Source of the DNA: Clostridia bacterium
GTDB lineage: Bacteria > Bacillota > Clostridia > Oscillospirales > CAG-382
NCBI GenBank assembly: GCA_017560085.1
Contig: JAFYPA010000003.1
Span: forward strand, 1 to 64,000
DNA length: 64,000 nucleotides
Reading direction: 5' to 3'
The notes beneath the pieces were generated by a model that did no database searches, was not told the DNA's origin, and worked only from the letters and a program-made list of their open reading frames with translations. The position numbers were made by a program, and so were the translations under genes. Position 1 is the first letter of the stretch. Each line of letters starts with the position of its first letter. This document shows, piece by piece, positions 43,384 through 52,641 of the stretch.

Positions 43384-44211
43384 TCAGAATTCTATGGAAA
43401 GACCGTCGTAGGAAACAACAAAGCCGTATTCCTTTGCCTTTTCGCAGAGCTCCTCGTGGGTTGCACCGCCGTTGTGGCTGAAGTGGTTTACAACGAAAAT
43501 TGTCTTGTCGTCGCAAAGCCCCCACTTTATGAGCATTTCCTTTACCTCGGCGTTTTCCTTAATGCCCATATGGTTTCCTCTGTAGTCGAGAAATACGTTT
43601 GTGCAGTCGAAGGAAACAAGGTCAAAGTGCTTACCGCAGCTTTTGAGATATTCGACGGTTATTTCGGGGTATGTGCCCGTATCGTTTGAATAAAGAACCG
43701 CCTTGCCGTCCTTTTCGATTATGTAGAATACGGGAGTGGTTTGCGGTCCGTGGTCGGCACGCAGAGGAGTGATTGTGTAGCCCTCCGCCGTGAAGGGCTT
43801 GAATTCCTCGACGAGATGACATCTTACACGGCTTTCGGGGACACCGTCGGTCTTGCATCTTTCGGTTGCCATTTCGTAGCCTGATCTGGTAAGGTACATA
43901 TCAAGCGGGATTTCGGGGATGTTGTTTCCGATGCCCGGATTTCTGCACCAGAGCTCGCGCTCGTAGAGGTGGTCCATATGGCTGTGGGTTACAATGCAGG
44001 TGTGTATGTCCTCAAGCGGAAGTCCGTGGTTGAGGGCGTGCATATATGTGTCCGCGGGGAAATCAATCAGGATTTTGTCGTCTATAAGCGCCTGGCTTCT
44101 GGTTTTAATTTCCTTGCCCTTTACCTTTCTTGCGTTTTCGCAGACTCTGCATTTGCAGAAAAGTCCGGGAATACCCTCAGCCGCCGCTGTGCCGTAGTAG
44201 GTGATTTTCAT
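43384..44211 (-). CDS. MBL-fold metallo-hydrolase 2 (tandem paralogue)
   Basis: 275 residues, collinear with the next gene: MKITYYGTAAAEGIPGLFCKCRVCENA, VTHSHMDHLYERE (HxHxDH kept), LYSNDTGTYPE, FVVNHFSHNGG. By eye about half the residues are shared between the copies, so this is an old tandem duplication rather than a recent one. Start ATG overlaps the TGA of the flavin reductase gene by 4 bases (ATGA), coupling translation. Confidence 0.88.
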   Translation of the reverse strand: MKITYYGTAAAEGIPGLFCKCRVCENARKVKGKEIKTRSQALIDDKILIDFPADTYMHALNHGLPLEDIHTCIVTHSHMDHLYERELWCRNPGIGNNIPEIPLDMYLTRSGYEMATERCKTDGVPESRVRCHLVEEFKPFTAEGYTITPLRADHGPQTTPVFYIIEKDGKAVLYSNDTGTYPEITVEYLKSCGKHFDLVSFDCTNVFLDYRGNHMGIKENAEVKEMLIKWGLCDDKTIFVVNHFSHNGGATHEELCEKAKEYGFVVSYDGLSIEF

Positions 44212-45365
44212 TTCTTATACTCCTTTTTATAGGGCTTTTTGGAGTCCTTTTTATAGTCGGATTTGTAGTCCTTCTTGAATCCGTCTTTCTTGAAATCTCT
44301 GCCCGAATCCTTTTTGAAGCCGTCTTTTTTGAAGTCCTTTTTGTAATCCTTCTTGAAGTCGGAATCCTTGCCGTAGGGCTTTCTGTCGCTCTTCTTATCG
44401 GAGTAGCTGTCCTTTTTGCCGTAGGGCTTCTTTTCGTATGCCTTCTTTTCGTAAGGCTGCTTGTCGCTCTTGCGGTAGGGCTTGTCGGAGTAGGACTTGC
44501 GGTCGGATTTGTAATCCTTCTTTTCTCTTGTGTCGTTGGTGCTCTTGCGGGGATAGCCCTTCTTTGCTTCGGTGGGCTTTTCGGGGATTGCTTCCTCGGG
44601 GATATCCGTCTCCATATCCTTTTCAATGTCCTTTATGATATCGTCAAGAATAAGCTCGCCCATGCCCTTGTCTGCGGTGTCCAATTCGATTTCGGCAAGG
44701 GGGATTTCCTTCTTGATTTTTACTGTGTCGGCGGAGGCTTTTCTTGCTTCCTTTTTTGCTTCCTTCTTGGCTTCCGCCTTCTTTTTGCTGTTCTTCTTTT
44801 CTGCAGAGAAGCCGAAGTTGCCTATTCTCTTACCGAGTGCATAATATTCACCGTGGGCGAATGCCATAAGTCCCGCCTTGTCGAGTCTGAGCTTGCCCTC
44901 GCTGTCAATGATGCTTTCCTCAACGCCCGTGCAGAGGATGTCTGCGATGAACATATCGTGTGTGCCCATTTCCACAACGTCCGTAACTCTGCACTCAAGG
45001 GACAGAGGACAGCCGACAATCACGGGGGCGTTTACCTCGCTTGCCGTTTCTGTCAGAAGCTCACATTTTTCGAATTTGTTAACCTTCGCTCCCGTGAACA
45101 TACCGCAGTAGTCCACCGCCTTTACCATAGCCGCTGTGGGGATGTTGATTACGAATTCGCCGCTGTTTTTTATGATGTCGTAGGAATATCTGCCCTTTCT
45201 TACGGAAATGTAGGTCTTGGGCGGTACGGTGTTGAGTATTCCCGTCCACGCAACCGTGAAAACGTTTTCCGCTTCCATTCCGTTTCTGTCTGTTCCTTTG
45301 CAGGTGATGAGTACTGCGGGCATAGGCGCGAGAAGTGTGCCGCCCTTCCAGATTTGCTTTGCCAT
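44208..45365 (-). CDS. flavin reductase-like protein with long basic low-complexity tail
   Basis: 385 residues. Residues 1-190 are a complete flavin reductase/FMN-binding split-barrel domain: PAVLITCKG, NVFTVAWTGILNTVPPKTYISVRKGRYSYDII in parts, GEFVINIPT, MGTHDMFIADI, and HGEYYALGKRIGNFGFS, common in small Clostridial flavoproteins. Residues 190-385 are a Lys-rich linker, a short acidic segment (about 240-262) and a tail full of KKD and FKKDG units. The tail resembles the RlmB N-terminal extension. The enzyme would reduce flavin with NAD(P)H; the tail may bind RNA or acidic partners (inference). Confidence 0.83.
   Translation of the reverse strand: MAKQIWKGGTLLAPMPAVLITCKGTDRNGMEAENVFTVAWTGILNTVPPKTYISVRKGRYSYDIIKNSGEFVINIPTAAMVKAVDYCGMFTGAKVNKFEKCELLTETASEVNAPVIVGCPLSLECRVTDVVEMGTHDMFIADILCTGVEESIIDSEGKLRLDKAGLMAFAHGEYYALGKRIGNFGFSAEKKNSKKKAEAKKEAKKEARKASADTVKIKKEIPLAEIELDTADKGMGELILDDIIKDIEKDMETDIPEEAIPEKPTEAKKGYPRKSTNDTREKKDYKSDRKSYSDKPYRKSDKQPYEKKAYEKKPYGKKDSYSDKKSDRKPYGKDSDFKKDYKKDFKKDGFKKDSGRDFKKDGFKKDYKSDYKKDSKKPYKKEYKK
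44211..44357 (-). repeat. tandem repeat encoding KKD/FKKDG tail
   Basis: The 3' end of the flavin reductase gene codes for residues 337-385, made of repeated (F/Y)KKD(G/S) units, the same unit type as in the rlmB 5' end at 42095-42181. Confidence 0.72.
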
Positions 45366-45390
45366 AATTTTCTCCTGTGTTTTTATTTAA

Positions 45391-48081
45391 TCAATTGAAT
45401 GATGTGTATTCGTATGTGTAATAGGGGATATGCTCGGTAAAGTATAGCTTTGCGCCAAGCTCACCGAGAATTGTTTTGAGAGTTGCATATGCCGTAACAT
45501 CTGTGGGGTATGTGATGCCGTTTACGTAGCCGAAGGTACAAAGGTCGTTACCGACACCGACGATATATGTATTGCCGTACATAGTCGGCTTGTATTCCTC
45601 CTTCGAGAACTGGATACGCAGTAAATCCTGAACGCTTCTGTCCATAACATTGTTTCTTATAACGAAATTTCTGAAGGGGTTTCCGTAAGGATTCGAGCGG
45701 ATATGCCTTTGACCGTAGCCGTTGGGACGGGTAGAGCCGAAGCCGTAACCGCATCTTCGCATTATGTTTTCCTCGAAAAGCACATTGTTGCCGTCACGGA
45801 TAACACCGTTTACCTCTATGAAGAAATATTCGATACTGTAAACGCATTCCGTTATAAGGTTTTCTCTGTATGTAACATTGTACATTGTAAGGTCAAGACC
45901 GTTTGACGAATTGTCGTACTGATGGGTAACGCCCGCATCGTAGCATTGATAGAGGTAGCAGTTTTCAATAAGGTAGCCGTCACATCCGCCGTAAATTTCA
46001 ATGCCGTTTCCGTAGCGGGTGACTCTGTTGGGGCTGTTGTTGTAGTGCTGAACCGAGCCTCCTATCCAGCCGAGCTCACAGTTTTTTACGATAAGATTGC
46101 TTCTTGTCCCCGAGCCTATGCCGTGACAGCCGACATACATTACGCAGATGTTGTCAATTGTGACGCCGTCGCTTTTTACGCTTATGCCGTTTGCTCTGAC
46201 GGAGAATTCTATCGAGTAAAAGACCTCGCCCGGATTTCCCGCATCACAGCGGAGATACAATGGTCCTGTTGCTGTGGAGATATTGATTCTGCCGTTTTTT
46301 GTGTCAAGCTTTGAGTTTGCACTGTGGAAGAAGTTTAAATCGAAATCAAGCTCGCGTGTGTAGTCGTAGACCTCGGATTCGTTTCCTCTTATGACATATC
46401 CGCCGTCCGCCGTGCAGGAGGGGATGTCCTTGTATGCGTACTTTTCTCCGCCGTTGAAGACTATGTTTCCGACATCCGTCATATCTTCGTTAAGGTATTT
46501 CCAGATTTTCTTACCGCTTACCGTGTCCTCGTAGTCGAGAGTCCACATTTCCTTTACCGCTCCGTCCTCGGGAGAGCCGTATATTTTCGGCTTGTCGCCC
46601 TTGCCGTATGCGGAAAGTGTGATTGCCTTGTCTATTGAAACATTACCTCTGAAGGTACATCCTCTCTGAAGGAGCACCGTGTCACCATCGGCACATACGG
46701 AAATTGCCTTTTTTATCGTTGCGAAGGGAGCATCCTCCGAAAGACCGCTGTTCTCGTCACTTCCAAAGGTGGAAACATAATATATTTTTTCGGAATTTTT
46801 CGGATATTCCGATTCCGTGCTTCTGATTTCGGTTATTCTGTTTTGCTCAAGCTCGTCGAGCTGTGCGATGATACGGTTGCCCTCGGCGGTGTCGTAAAAT
46901 TCATCGGGGTTGATTTTTGAATTGAGGTCAAAGCTCGGTGAGCCGATGTTGTAAAGCCATTTTCCGTTTGTGGCAACAAAGTCGGTACAGCTTGCGATTA
47001 TATCCTCGAAGTTCATATGGGAGCGGTCGACATCAAAGAATGGCATAACTATGTCGTAGCCGATGGCGTCCTTACTTATGTGGTTTCCGAAGCTTCGGTT
47101 TATAAGCGAAAGTGCCTGCGCACGGGTGATAAGTGTGCTGTTGTCGGTGCTTATTGTGTCACCGTCACCGATTTTTTCGTCAAGGGATGAGAGATAAAGC
47201 ATTCTCGCAAATTCGTTTCGGGTCATATATCCGTCGGGGGAAAATTCATCGGTGTAGCCCTTGAGAATGCCCTTTTCGTAGCAGTAGCCGATGTAGTCAG
47301 AGTACCATTCCGAGGCCTTGACATCCGTGAAGGGATGGCTTCCGCATATTTCCTCGTTGCCCGCAATGCTTCTTGCGATAAGTGTACAGCCTTGGGCTCT
47401 TGTAATGGGAGAAGCGGGGCGGAAGGTGCCGTCCTCAAAGCCCTCTGCGATTCTTTCTCGGATTGCGATATCGGGCTCCTCGGACATAAAAATTATGTGA
47501 CCTATATAAATGGAATCATCCTTTGAAAGTCCGTCGAGCTTTGCATATCCGAAGGGGAGAAAATGCATCTGACGGAGTGTGTGCACCTCAAGGTCGTCCG
47601 ACAGCATTTCGTCTATAAAGCGCATATCGAAAACTGCGTGGCTCCATTTGTTTGCCACGATTTTTTCACGGCTCGGGGTCTGTGCCGACTGGATATATTC
47701 GGGCTTGAGATTTCCACCGTTGGTTTTGTAGTGTGCTACCATATCGTAGCTTTGCGGATTTTCCGATACGTACTTGTATTCCACTGCAAGCCACTTGTAT
47801 CTGTCGAGGTCAACATTGAGGCTTGCGAGGGTGTAGGCGTCAATCTTCAGCGTGTTTGTGGAGGTATCATCGTAGTCGGGATTGGGGACGATTTTTACCG
47901 CCTTTCGTCCGTCAATCTCGGTGTTTTCGACGGTTGCCGTGTTTTCTCGGACAACGACTCCGCATTGGTAGTCGGTGAAAAGTGCGACTATCGGCTCTGC
48001 CTCTTCACTTGCAAGGGCGCAGGAGAAGGACAAAAGAAAAATCATAACGAATGCCGAAGGGATGCTTTTTATATTCAACAC
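45391..48081 (-). CDS. surface protein with SLH domains and right-handed beta-helix
   Basis: About 896 residues from the GTG at 48081 (AAAGGTGG box just before it); an ATG at 48135 would add 18 residues but has no ribosome binding site and spoils the signal peptide. Signal peptide about residues 1-24 (ending CALA). A beta-sandwich-like region is followed by two clear SLH repeats at about 210-330 (ERIAEGFEDGTFRPASPITRAQ, PFTDVKASEWYSDYIGYCYEKGIL, GYTDEFSPDGYMTRNEFARML in parts), and a degenerate third. From about 430 on: pectate-lyase-like parallel beta-helix (STFGSDENSGLSEDAPFAT). Anchored to the cell wall polysaccharide by SLH, probably binds or cleaves glycans. Confidence 0.83.
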   Translation of the reverse strand: MLNIKSIPSAFVMIFLLSFSCALASEEAEPIVALFTDYQCGVVVRENTATVENTEIDGRKAVKIVPNPDYDDTSTNTLKIDAYTLASLNVDLDRYKWLAVEYKYVSENPQSYDMVAHYKTNGGNLKPEYIQSAQTPSREKIVANKWSHAVFDMRFIDEMLSDDLEVHTLRQMHFLPFGYAKLDGLSKDDSIYIGHIIFMSEEPDIAIRERIAEGFEDGTFRPASPITRAQGCTLIARSIAGNEEICGSHPFTDVKASEWYSDYIGYCYEKGILKGYTDEFSPDGYMTRNEFARMLYLSSLDEKIGDGDTISTDNSTLITRAQALSLINRSFGNHISKDAIGYDIVMPFFDVDRSHMNFEDIIASCTDFVATNGKWLYNIGSPSFDLNSKINPDEFYDTAEGNRIIAQLDELEQNRITEIRSTESEYPKNSEKIYYVSTFGSDENSGLSEDAPFATIKKAISVCADGDTVLLQRGCTFRGNVSIDKAITLSAYGKGDKPKIYGSPEDGAVKEMWTLDYEDTVSGKKIWKYLNEDMTDVGNIVFNGGEKYAYKDIPSCTADGGYVIRGNESEVYDYTRELDFDLNFFHSANSKLDTKNGRINISTATGPLYLRCDAGNPGEVFYSIEFSVRANGISVKSDGVTIDNICVMYVGCHGIGSGTRSNLIVKNCELGWIGGSVQHYNNSPNRVTRYGNGIEIYGGCDGYLIENCYLYQCYDAGVTHQYDNSSNGLDLTMYNVTYRENLITECVYSIEYFFIEVNGVIRDGNNVLFEENIMRRCGYGFGSTRPNGYGQRHIRSNPYGNPFRNFVIRNNVMDRSVQDLLRIQFSKEEYKPTMYGNTYIVGVGNDLCTFGYVNGITYPTDVTAYATLKTILGELGAKLYFTEHIPYYTYEYTSFN

Positions 48082-48127
48082 GGTCACCACCTTTGCGGGA
48101 AAATACTTGTCTATAAAATTTACAGAA

Positions 48128-48143
48128 TTCACCATAGGGTGAA
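48128..48143. promoter_or_regulatory. palindrome between divergent genes
   Basis: TTCACC, ATAG, GGTGAA: a perfect 6-base dyad in the region between the SLH gene and the EamA gene at 48197. Possible operator; no -35/-10 pair tied to it with certainty. Confidence 0.4.
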
Positions 48144-48196
48144 ATATTTAGAGTGTAAAATACTTCTGTTAAAAATCTCGGAGGTATTCAAATACC

Positions 48197-49087
48197 ATGA
48201 CTCTGCCGCTTCAGAAAATAACAGGCCACATATACGCAATAATTGTTGTAGCAATATGGAGCATAACCTATGTTGCAACGGATATGCTTCTCGCCTCGGG
48301 CTTTACGGCGCTTCACATTCTCGTTCTGCGGTTTCTTCTTGCTCTCGGCGTGCTTTATATAATGAAGCCAAAGCTTTATCCGGCAAAAAGCATTAAGGAA
48401 GAGCTCGGCTTTGTGTTCATTTCTCTTTTCGGAATGTTCTTTTACTATATTTTCGAAAACTACGCTATAGGCAAAACAGACGGCACGAATGTTGCAATCA
48501 TAATAAGCTTTGTTCCGATTCTGACCACCGTCGGAAGTGCCCTTTTCGGCAGGAAAACCAAGATTACAGCCGTGACGATTCTCGGCTTTGCGATTGCCAT
48601 TGTCGGTGTTGCGATGGTTGTGTTCAACGGTACGGTAAAGCTTGACTTCGACCTTTTCGGATATGTCCTCGCCTTCGGTGCGGCACTTTGCTGGACGGTT
48701 TATTCCGTTATCCTTGAGGGGTATCTTGAAAAATACGACAGCATCATAATCACAAGAAGAATGCTGATTTACACTCTCATTGTTCTTTTGCCGATGACCT
48801 TTATTCTTGACGGTGCACCGAAAATGATTCTGTTTGCGCAGAAGCCCGTGCTTGTGGGATGCATTGCGCTTCTCGGTGTTTTCGGCGGAAGCCTTTGCTA
48901 TCACTGGTGGAACAAGGCTACGGAAAGAATCGGTATTGTTATAACGACCAACTATCTTTATGTAAGCCCCTTTATTACTATGGTTTTCGCATTTTTCGTA
49001 ACGGACAGTCCGATAACCCTTATGGGAATTGCGGGTGCTGTGCTGATTTTACTCGGTGTAATTCTTTCGGATATGAATAAGAGCTGA
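48197..49087 (+). CDS. EamA/DMT family transporter 2
   Basis: 296 residues, about ten membrane helices: YAIIVVAIWSITYVATDML, then second EamA repeat with GYVLAFGAALCWTVYSVILEGYL and YLYVSPFITMVFAFFV. Paralogous in family only to the EamA gene at 27467. It ends 3 bases before the end of converging rsmG, with no terminator in between. Substrate unknown. Confidence 0.92.
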   Translation: MTLPLQKITGHIYAIIVVAIWSITYVATDMLLASGFTALHILVLRFLLALGVLYIMKPKLYPAKSIKEELGFVFISLFGMFFYYIFENYAIGKTDGTNVAIIISFVPILTTVGSALFGRKTKITAVTILGFAIAIVGVAMVVFNGTVKLDFDLFGYVLAFGAALCWTVYSVILEGYLEKYDSIIITRRMLIYTLIVLLPMTFILDGAPKMILFAQKPVLVGCIALLGVFGGSLCYHWWNKATERIGIVITTNYLYVSPFITMVFAFFVTDSPITLMGIAGAVLILLGVILSDMNKS

Positions 49088-49090
49088 AAA

Positions 49091-49822
49091 TCAGAGAGGC
49101 TTTTTCACCATTTGAGCATATCTTCTGGGGAACTGTGCGGGTGTGTTCTTGACCTTCTTGAACACAAGAAGTGAATGGTGAAGCGTTTCACCGTCAATTC
49201 CCTCGGGGAGGTCAACCTCAAGAGTTTTTACATATTTCGCTCCGAGCATGGGGACTGCGTTTTTGGACATTTCAAGCTCCTCTGCGGCACCTGTTGCCTT
49301 GTATGCGATAAATGTACCGCCCACCTTTACAAAGGGAAGGCTGAGCTCAAGAAGAACGGGAAGGGATGCCACCGCACGGGAAACCGCTATATCAAAGCCC
49401 TCACGGTACTTCTTGTCGGAGGAAACCTCCTCTGCTCTTACGGGCAGGAAATTCGCCTTTATGCCGAGCTCGTTGCACGCCTTTTCCGTGAACTTAAGCT
49501 TCTTTGCGGTGCTGTCAAGGAAGGTTACGGAGATGTCTCTTCTTGCGTGGGCAAGGGGGAGTCCGGGGAAGCCCGCTCCGCAGCCGATGTCTATTACCTT
49601 TGAATTTTCGGGTATGAGGTCAAAGGAGAGTGCGGCAAGCGAATCCGCAAAGTGCTTTATCGCAACGCCCTCCTCGTCCTTTATGGCGGTGAGGTTTGTA
49701 TGTGCGTTGAATTCAAGAAGAAGGGCACAGAGCTTGTCAAAGTCGCATATTGCTTCATCGGAAAGTGCGATGCCGTTTTTCTTGCAGAAGCCGTCAATTA
49801 TTTTTGTTACAACAGAGTCCAT
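49091..49822 (-). CDS. rsmG: 16S rRNA (guanine-527-N7)-methyltransferase RsmG
   Basis: 243 residues from the ATG at 49822 (GGAG box). Methyltransferase motif I SKVIDIGCGAGFPGLPLAHARRD and downstream FDIAVSRAVASLPVLLELSLPFVKVGG match RsmG/GidB. Its SAM-binding GCGAGFPG is intact. It lies beside a ParB/Noc-like gene, as rsmG often does in Firmicutes, although mnmG is far away. Confidence 0.96.
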   Translation of the reverse strand: MDSVVTKIIDGFCKKNGIALSDEAICDFDKLCALLLEFNAHTNLTAIKDEEGVAIKHFADSLAALSFDLIPENSKVIDIGCGAGFPGLPLAHARRDISVTFLDSTAKKLKFTEKACNELGIKANFLPVRAEEVSSDKKYREGFDIAVSRAVASLPVLLELSLPFVKVGGTFIAYKATGAAEELEMSKNAVPMLGAKYVKTLEVDLPEGIDGETLHHSLLVFKKVKNTPAQFPRRYAQMVKKPL

Positions 49823-49883
49823 ATTATCTCCAATTCTACCGCTTTTGCGGTAAATATATTTTTGAAAATGAGGTGAAAGCACC

Positions 49884-50669
49884 GTGGAAAAGATGATTTC
49901 GGAATTCCTTGAGTCTGAAAATATAAAATATTATGCTTCGGTGAGCGTGGAAAAATGTCCGATTCTCTATCCCAAAAAGCTGCCCGAATTTGCGAAAAGC
50001 GCAGTATTTTTTGTGATACCATATCTTGTTCGTGACGAGAAAAAAAGAAATATTTCTCTTTATGCCGTTCCCCGTGATTATCACCTTTATGTAAGAGAGC
50101 TTTCCGAGCGATTTGCCCTTCTTGCCGAAAGGGAGTTTCCCGAGCTTGAATACCGCTTCTTTGCGGATAATTCCCCTTTTTGCGAAAGGTCCTGTGCTGA
50201 GATGTGCGGTCTCGGAAAGAGAGGCAAAAGCGGACTTCTCATAAATCCCGAATACGGAAGCTTTTTCTTTATAGGAAGCATTTGCTTTTCATATAATATC
50301 AGCATAACACAAAACACGGAAAATTTCAAGTGTGACTTGTGTGAAAATTGTGAAAAGTGTAAGACATTCTGCCCGATGGCAAGAAATTCCCTCGGTGAAT
50401 GTCTTTCCGCCATAACGCAGAAGAAGAAAATTACCGAAGCGGAGGCGGAAATCATAGCGTCGTACCCTGTAAAGTGGGGCTGTGATATCTGTCAGGAGGT
50501 CTGCCCTTACAATGAGGGGGCATCCGAAACTCCGATTGAGTTCTTTAAGGCTCGCAGGACGCCTTTCCTTACGGCGGAGCTTATTGAGAATATGTCGGAT
50601 GAGGAATTCTCGGAGAGGGCTTATTCGTGGCGTGGCAGAGAGGTTATAAAAAGAAATCTCGGGCTTTGA
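49884..50669 (+). CDS. QueG-like epoxyqueuosine reductase (short form)
   Basis: 261 residues, GTG start with AGGTGAAAG upstream. The QueG core is visible: DNSPFCERSCAEMCGLGKRGKSG with the catalytic Asp region, two 4Fe-4S motifs CDLCENCEKCKTFCPM (one extra CxxC step) and CDICQEVCPYN. It reduces epoxyqueuosine in tRNA with a cobalamin cofactor in the long family; this protein lacks the C-terminal HEAT-like domain and the N-terminal portion is reduced, so it may be a divergent relative. No other queuosine gene is nearby. Confidence 0.75.
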   Translation: MEKMISEFLESENIKYYASVSVEKCPILYPKKLPEFAKSAVFFVIPYLVRDEKKRNISLYAVPRDYHLYVRELSERFALLAEREFPELEYRFFADNSPFCERSCAEMCGLGKRGKSGLLINPEYGSFFFIGSICFSYNISITQNTENFKCDLCENCEKCKTFCPMARNSLGECLSAITQKKKITEAEAEIIASYPVKWGCDICQEVCPYNEGASETPIEFFKARRTPFLTAELIENMSDEEFSERAYSWRGREVIKRNLGL

Positions 50670-50730
50670 TTCGACAGAAAATTTATATGATGTGTGGTAT
50701 ACTCTCCCCTGTAAGGGGGGAGTATTTTTT

Positions 50731-51633
50731 ATGCTTACTGATAAAGAAACGGGCAAGGGAATAAGGTCGGGAATTTTCGATATTCCGCCCTGCCTTATAA
50801 AGCCGAATCCCGCACTTTCAAGGACCGAGTTTTCCGACACATCGCTTGTCAGCCTTGCGGACAGCATCAGACGGTACGGAATTCTGCAGCCGTTGGCGGT
50901 GAGGCTTTCGGAAAAGGGTAAATATGAGCTTATTGCGGGGGAGAGACGGCTTCGTGCGGCAATGCTGCTCTCGCTTCGGACGGTGCCCTGCGTTATTGTG
51001 GGGACGGAGGAAAAATACGAGTTTCTGTCGGTGGTGGAAAACATTCACCGTGAGGGGCTCGGAATGTTTGACGAGGCAAGAGCGATAAGAAGGCTTTACG
51101 AAAAGCACGGCAGGAATGCTTCAAAAACGGCGGCTCTTCTGTCGTTTTCCGAGTCGGAGCTTTGCGAAAGGCTTCGGCTCTGTGAGTTTTCAAGAGCGGA
51201 GATGCAGGCACTTGATTCGCTTGGCGTGGGAATGCGGGATGCGCTTTTGTATCTCGGTGTTCCGCAGGTCTTACGGTTTTACACGATAAAGCTTTGTGCG
51301 GAAAAGGGTCTTTCGGGGACGGAGGCTTCGGCGCTGTGCTCTGCGATAGCGACGGAGAAGGGACTTACTCCGGACGAGCTTGAGTCCTTTGCGGTGAAAT
51401 TCATTGAGGGCATAAGAGCCATTGAGAAGGAGGAAAGCACAGTGCCGACCGAAGAGCCTCAGAGCGGTCGCAGAACCATATTCCTGCGTGACCTTCGTGC
51501 CTTTGAGATTTCTCTTTCAAAGACCTGCGCAACTCTTGAGCGTGCGGGATTCTCGGCGGACATCAAAACGGAAAAGGACGGCGAGAAAACCGTGTACACC
51601 ATTTGCGTGGAGCAGAGAAAGAAAAAGGGCTGA
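50731..51633 (+). CDS. ParB/Noc-like CTPase, DNA-binding protein
   Basis: 300 residues from the ATG at 50731 (GGGGGGAG box). ParB N-terminal domain with SLADSIRRYGILQPLAVR and the GERRLRAAMLL CTP-binding motif, then VVENIHREGLGMFDEARAIRRL and a HTH at about 130-160 (ASKTAALLSFSESELCERLRL). C-terminal dimerisation region is short and divergent. No ParA beside it, so a Noc-like nucleoid-occlusion role fits its place next to rsmG; a chromosomal ParB is also possible. Confidence 0.87.
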   Translation: MLTDKETGKGIRSGIFDIPPCLIKPNPALSRTEFSDTSLVSLADSIRRYGILQPLAVRLSEKGKYELIAGERRLRAAMLLSLRTVPCVIVGTEEKYEFLSVVENIHREGLGMFDEARAIRRLYEKHGRNASKTAALLSFSESELCERLRLCEFSRAEMQALDSLGVGMRDALLYLGVPQVLRFYTIKLCAEKGLSGTEASALCSAIATEKGLTPDELESFAVKFIEGIRAIEKEESTVPTEEPQSGRRTIFLRDLRAFEISLSKTCATLERAGFSADIKTEKDGEKTVYTICVEQRKKKG

Positions 51634-51654
51634 CATTGCTGTCAGCCGCGGTTG
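51628..51654 (-). terminator. terminator of the TIM-barrel gene
   Basis: GGCTGACA, TTGC, TGTCAGCC (51628-51647), overlapping the parB stop; on the minus strand CCCTTTTTC follows. Confidence 0.75.
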
Positions 51655-51655
51655 C

Positions 51656-52489
51656 TTATTTCATAAGTCCGTTGTAGTTTTCCACGATTTCCTCAAAGGT
51701 GAGAAGCTCGCGCTCACGGGGTCTTGAAACCTCGTACATAAATACGCCGTTATAGTCAAGCTCCTCGAGCTTTGACATTATTGTTTCCCAATCGTTTATG
51801 CCGTCGCCGGGAAGTCTGTGGCGCTCGTCTATAAAGTCGTAGTCGGAAACGTGGAGTGTGCGGATTCTGCCGTGCATCTTGTGCTCGATGAGGTCATCGA
51901 GGAAGTCCTCGTTGGTCTGCATTGTGAGGTGGTTTGTGTCAAAGCAGAGATCCATTTCGGGGATTTCGTTAAGGTATGTGATGATATCGAAGGAGCTGTT
52001 TCCGAGGCAGGTTCTGGGCAAATCCTCAACGCAGAGCTTTGCGCCCGCTTCGGAGCAGATTTTTGCAAAATAGCGCATATTTTCGATGCTCTTGTCGATT
52101 TTCTGCTGTCTTGTATCGTCATCGTTAGGCTCGCTTGAAGGGTGGATTACGATGGTCTTGATGCCTATTTTAAGTGCGGCACGAATGCCCTTTTCCATAA
52201 CTGCCATTCCCTTGGGACCCTCGACAGGGTCTATGTTTGCAACATTGAGAAACCAAGAGAAGGGTACATGGAAGCTCCAGAGCTGAACATCGTTTGCCTT
52301 TGCGATTTCGGCGATTTTTTCGGGATGCTCATAGAAGTCGTATTCCGAGAGCTTATCGTCCTGCAAGGAAATTTCTGCGTATTTTACGCCTGCTTTTTTA
52401 TAGCGCGCGAAGCCCTCGTCCGTGTGTCCCTCGTAGTGGGAAAGGATGCAGGATGACATGGCTATCGGCCAGCTTTTTCTGTTTGACAT
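51656..52489 (-). CDS. sugar phosphate isomerase/epimerase (AP endonuclease 2-like TIM barrel)
   Basis: 277 residues. Visible elements: VKYAEISLQDDKLSEYDFYEHPEKIAEIAKANDVQLWSFHVPFS in parts, TIVIHPSSEPNDD, CVEDLPRTCLGNSSFDI, DLCFDTNHLTMQTNEDFL, RTLHVSDYDFIDERH and GVFMYEVSRP, giving the set of Glu/His/Asp ligands of the xylose-isomerase-like TIM-barrel family. It isomerises or epimerises a sugar derivative; substrate unknown. Could link to the sugar genes at 23438 and 37115. Confidence 0.9.
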   Translation of the reverse strand: MSNRKSWPIAMSSCILSHYEGHTDEGFARYKKAGVKYAEISLQDDKLSEYDFYEHPEKIAEIAKANDVQLWSFHVPFSWFLNVANIDPVEGPKGMAVMEKGIRAALKIGIKTIVIHPSSEPNDDDTRQQKIDKSIENMRYFAKICSEAGAKLCVEDLPRTCLGNSSFDIITYLNEIPEMDLCFDTNHLTMQTNEDFLDDLIEHKMHGRIRTLHVSDYDFIDERHRLPGDGINDWETIMSKLEELDYNGVFMYEVSRPRERELLTFEEIVENYNGLMK

Positions 52490-52641
52490 AGTGTTTCTCC
52501 TTTTTGTATTTGGCTTTTATTCGGATTATATCACAGTATGCGGGATTTGTAAATATGTTTTTTAAAATTTACATAAATAATCTTTATGCGTATATCTGTA
52601 TATGATAAAATACCGTATATCACAAAATGGAGAATACTGAT

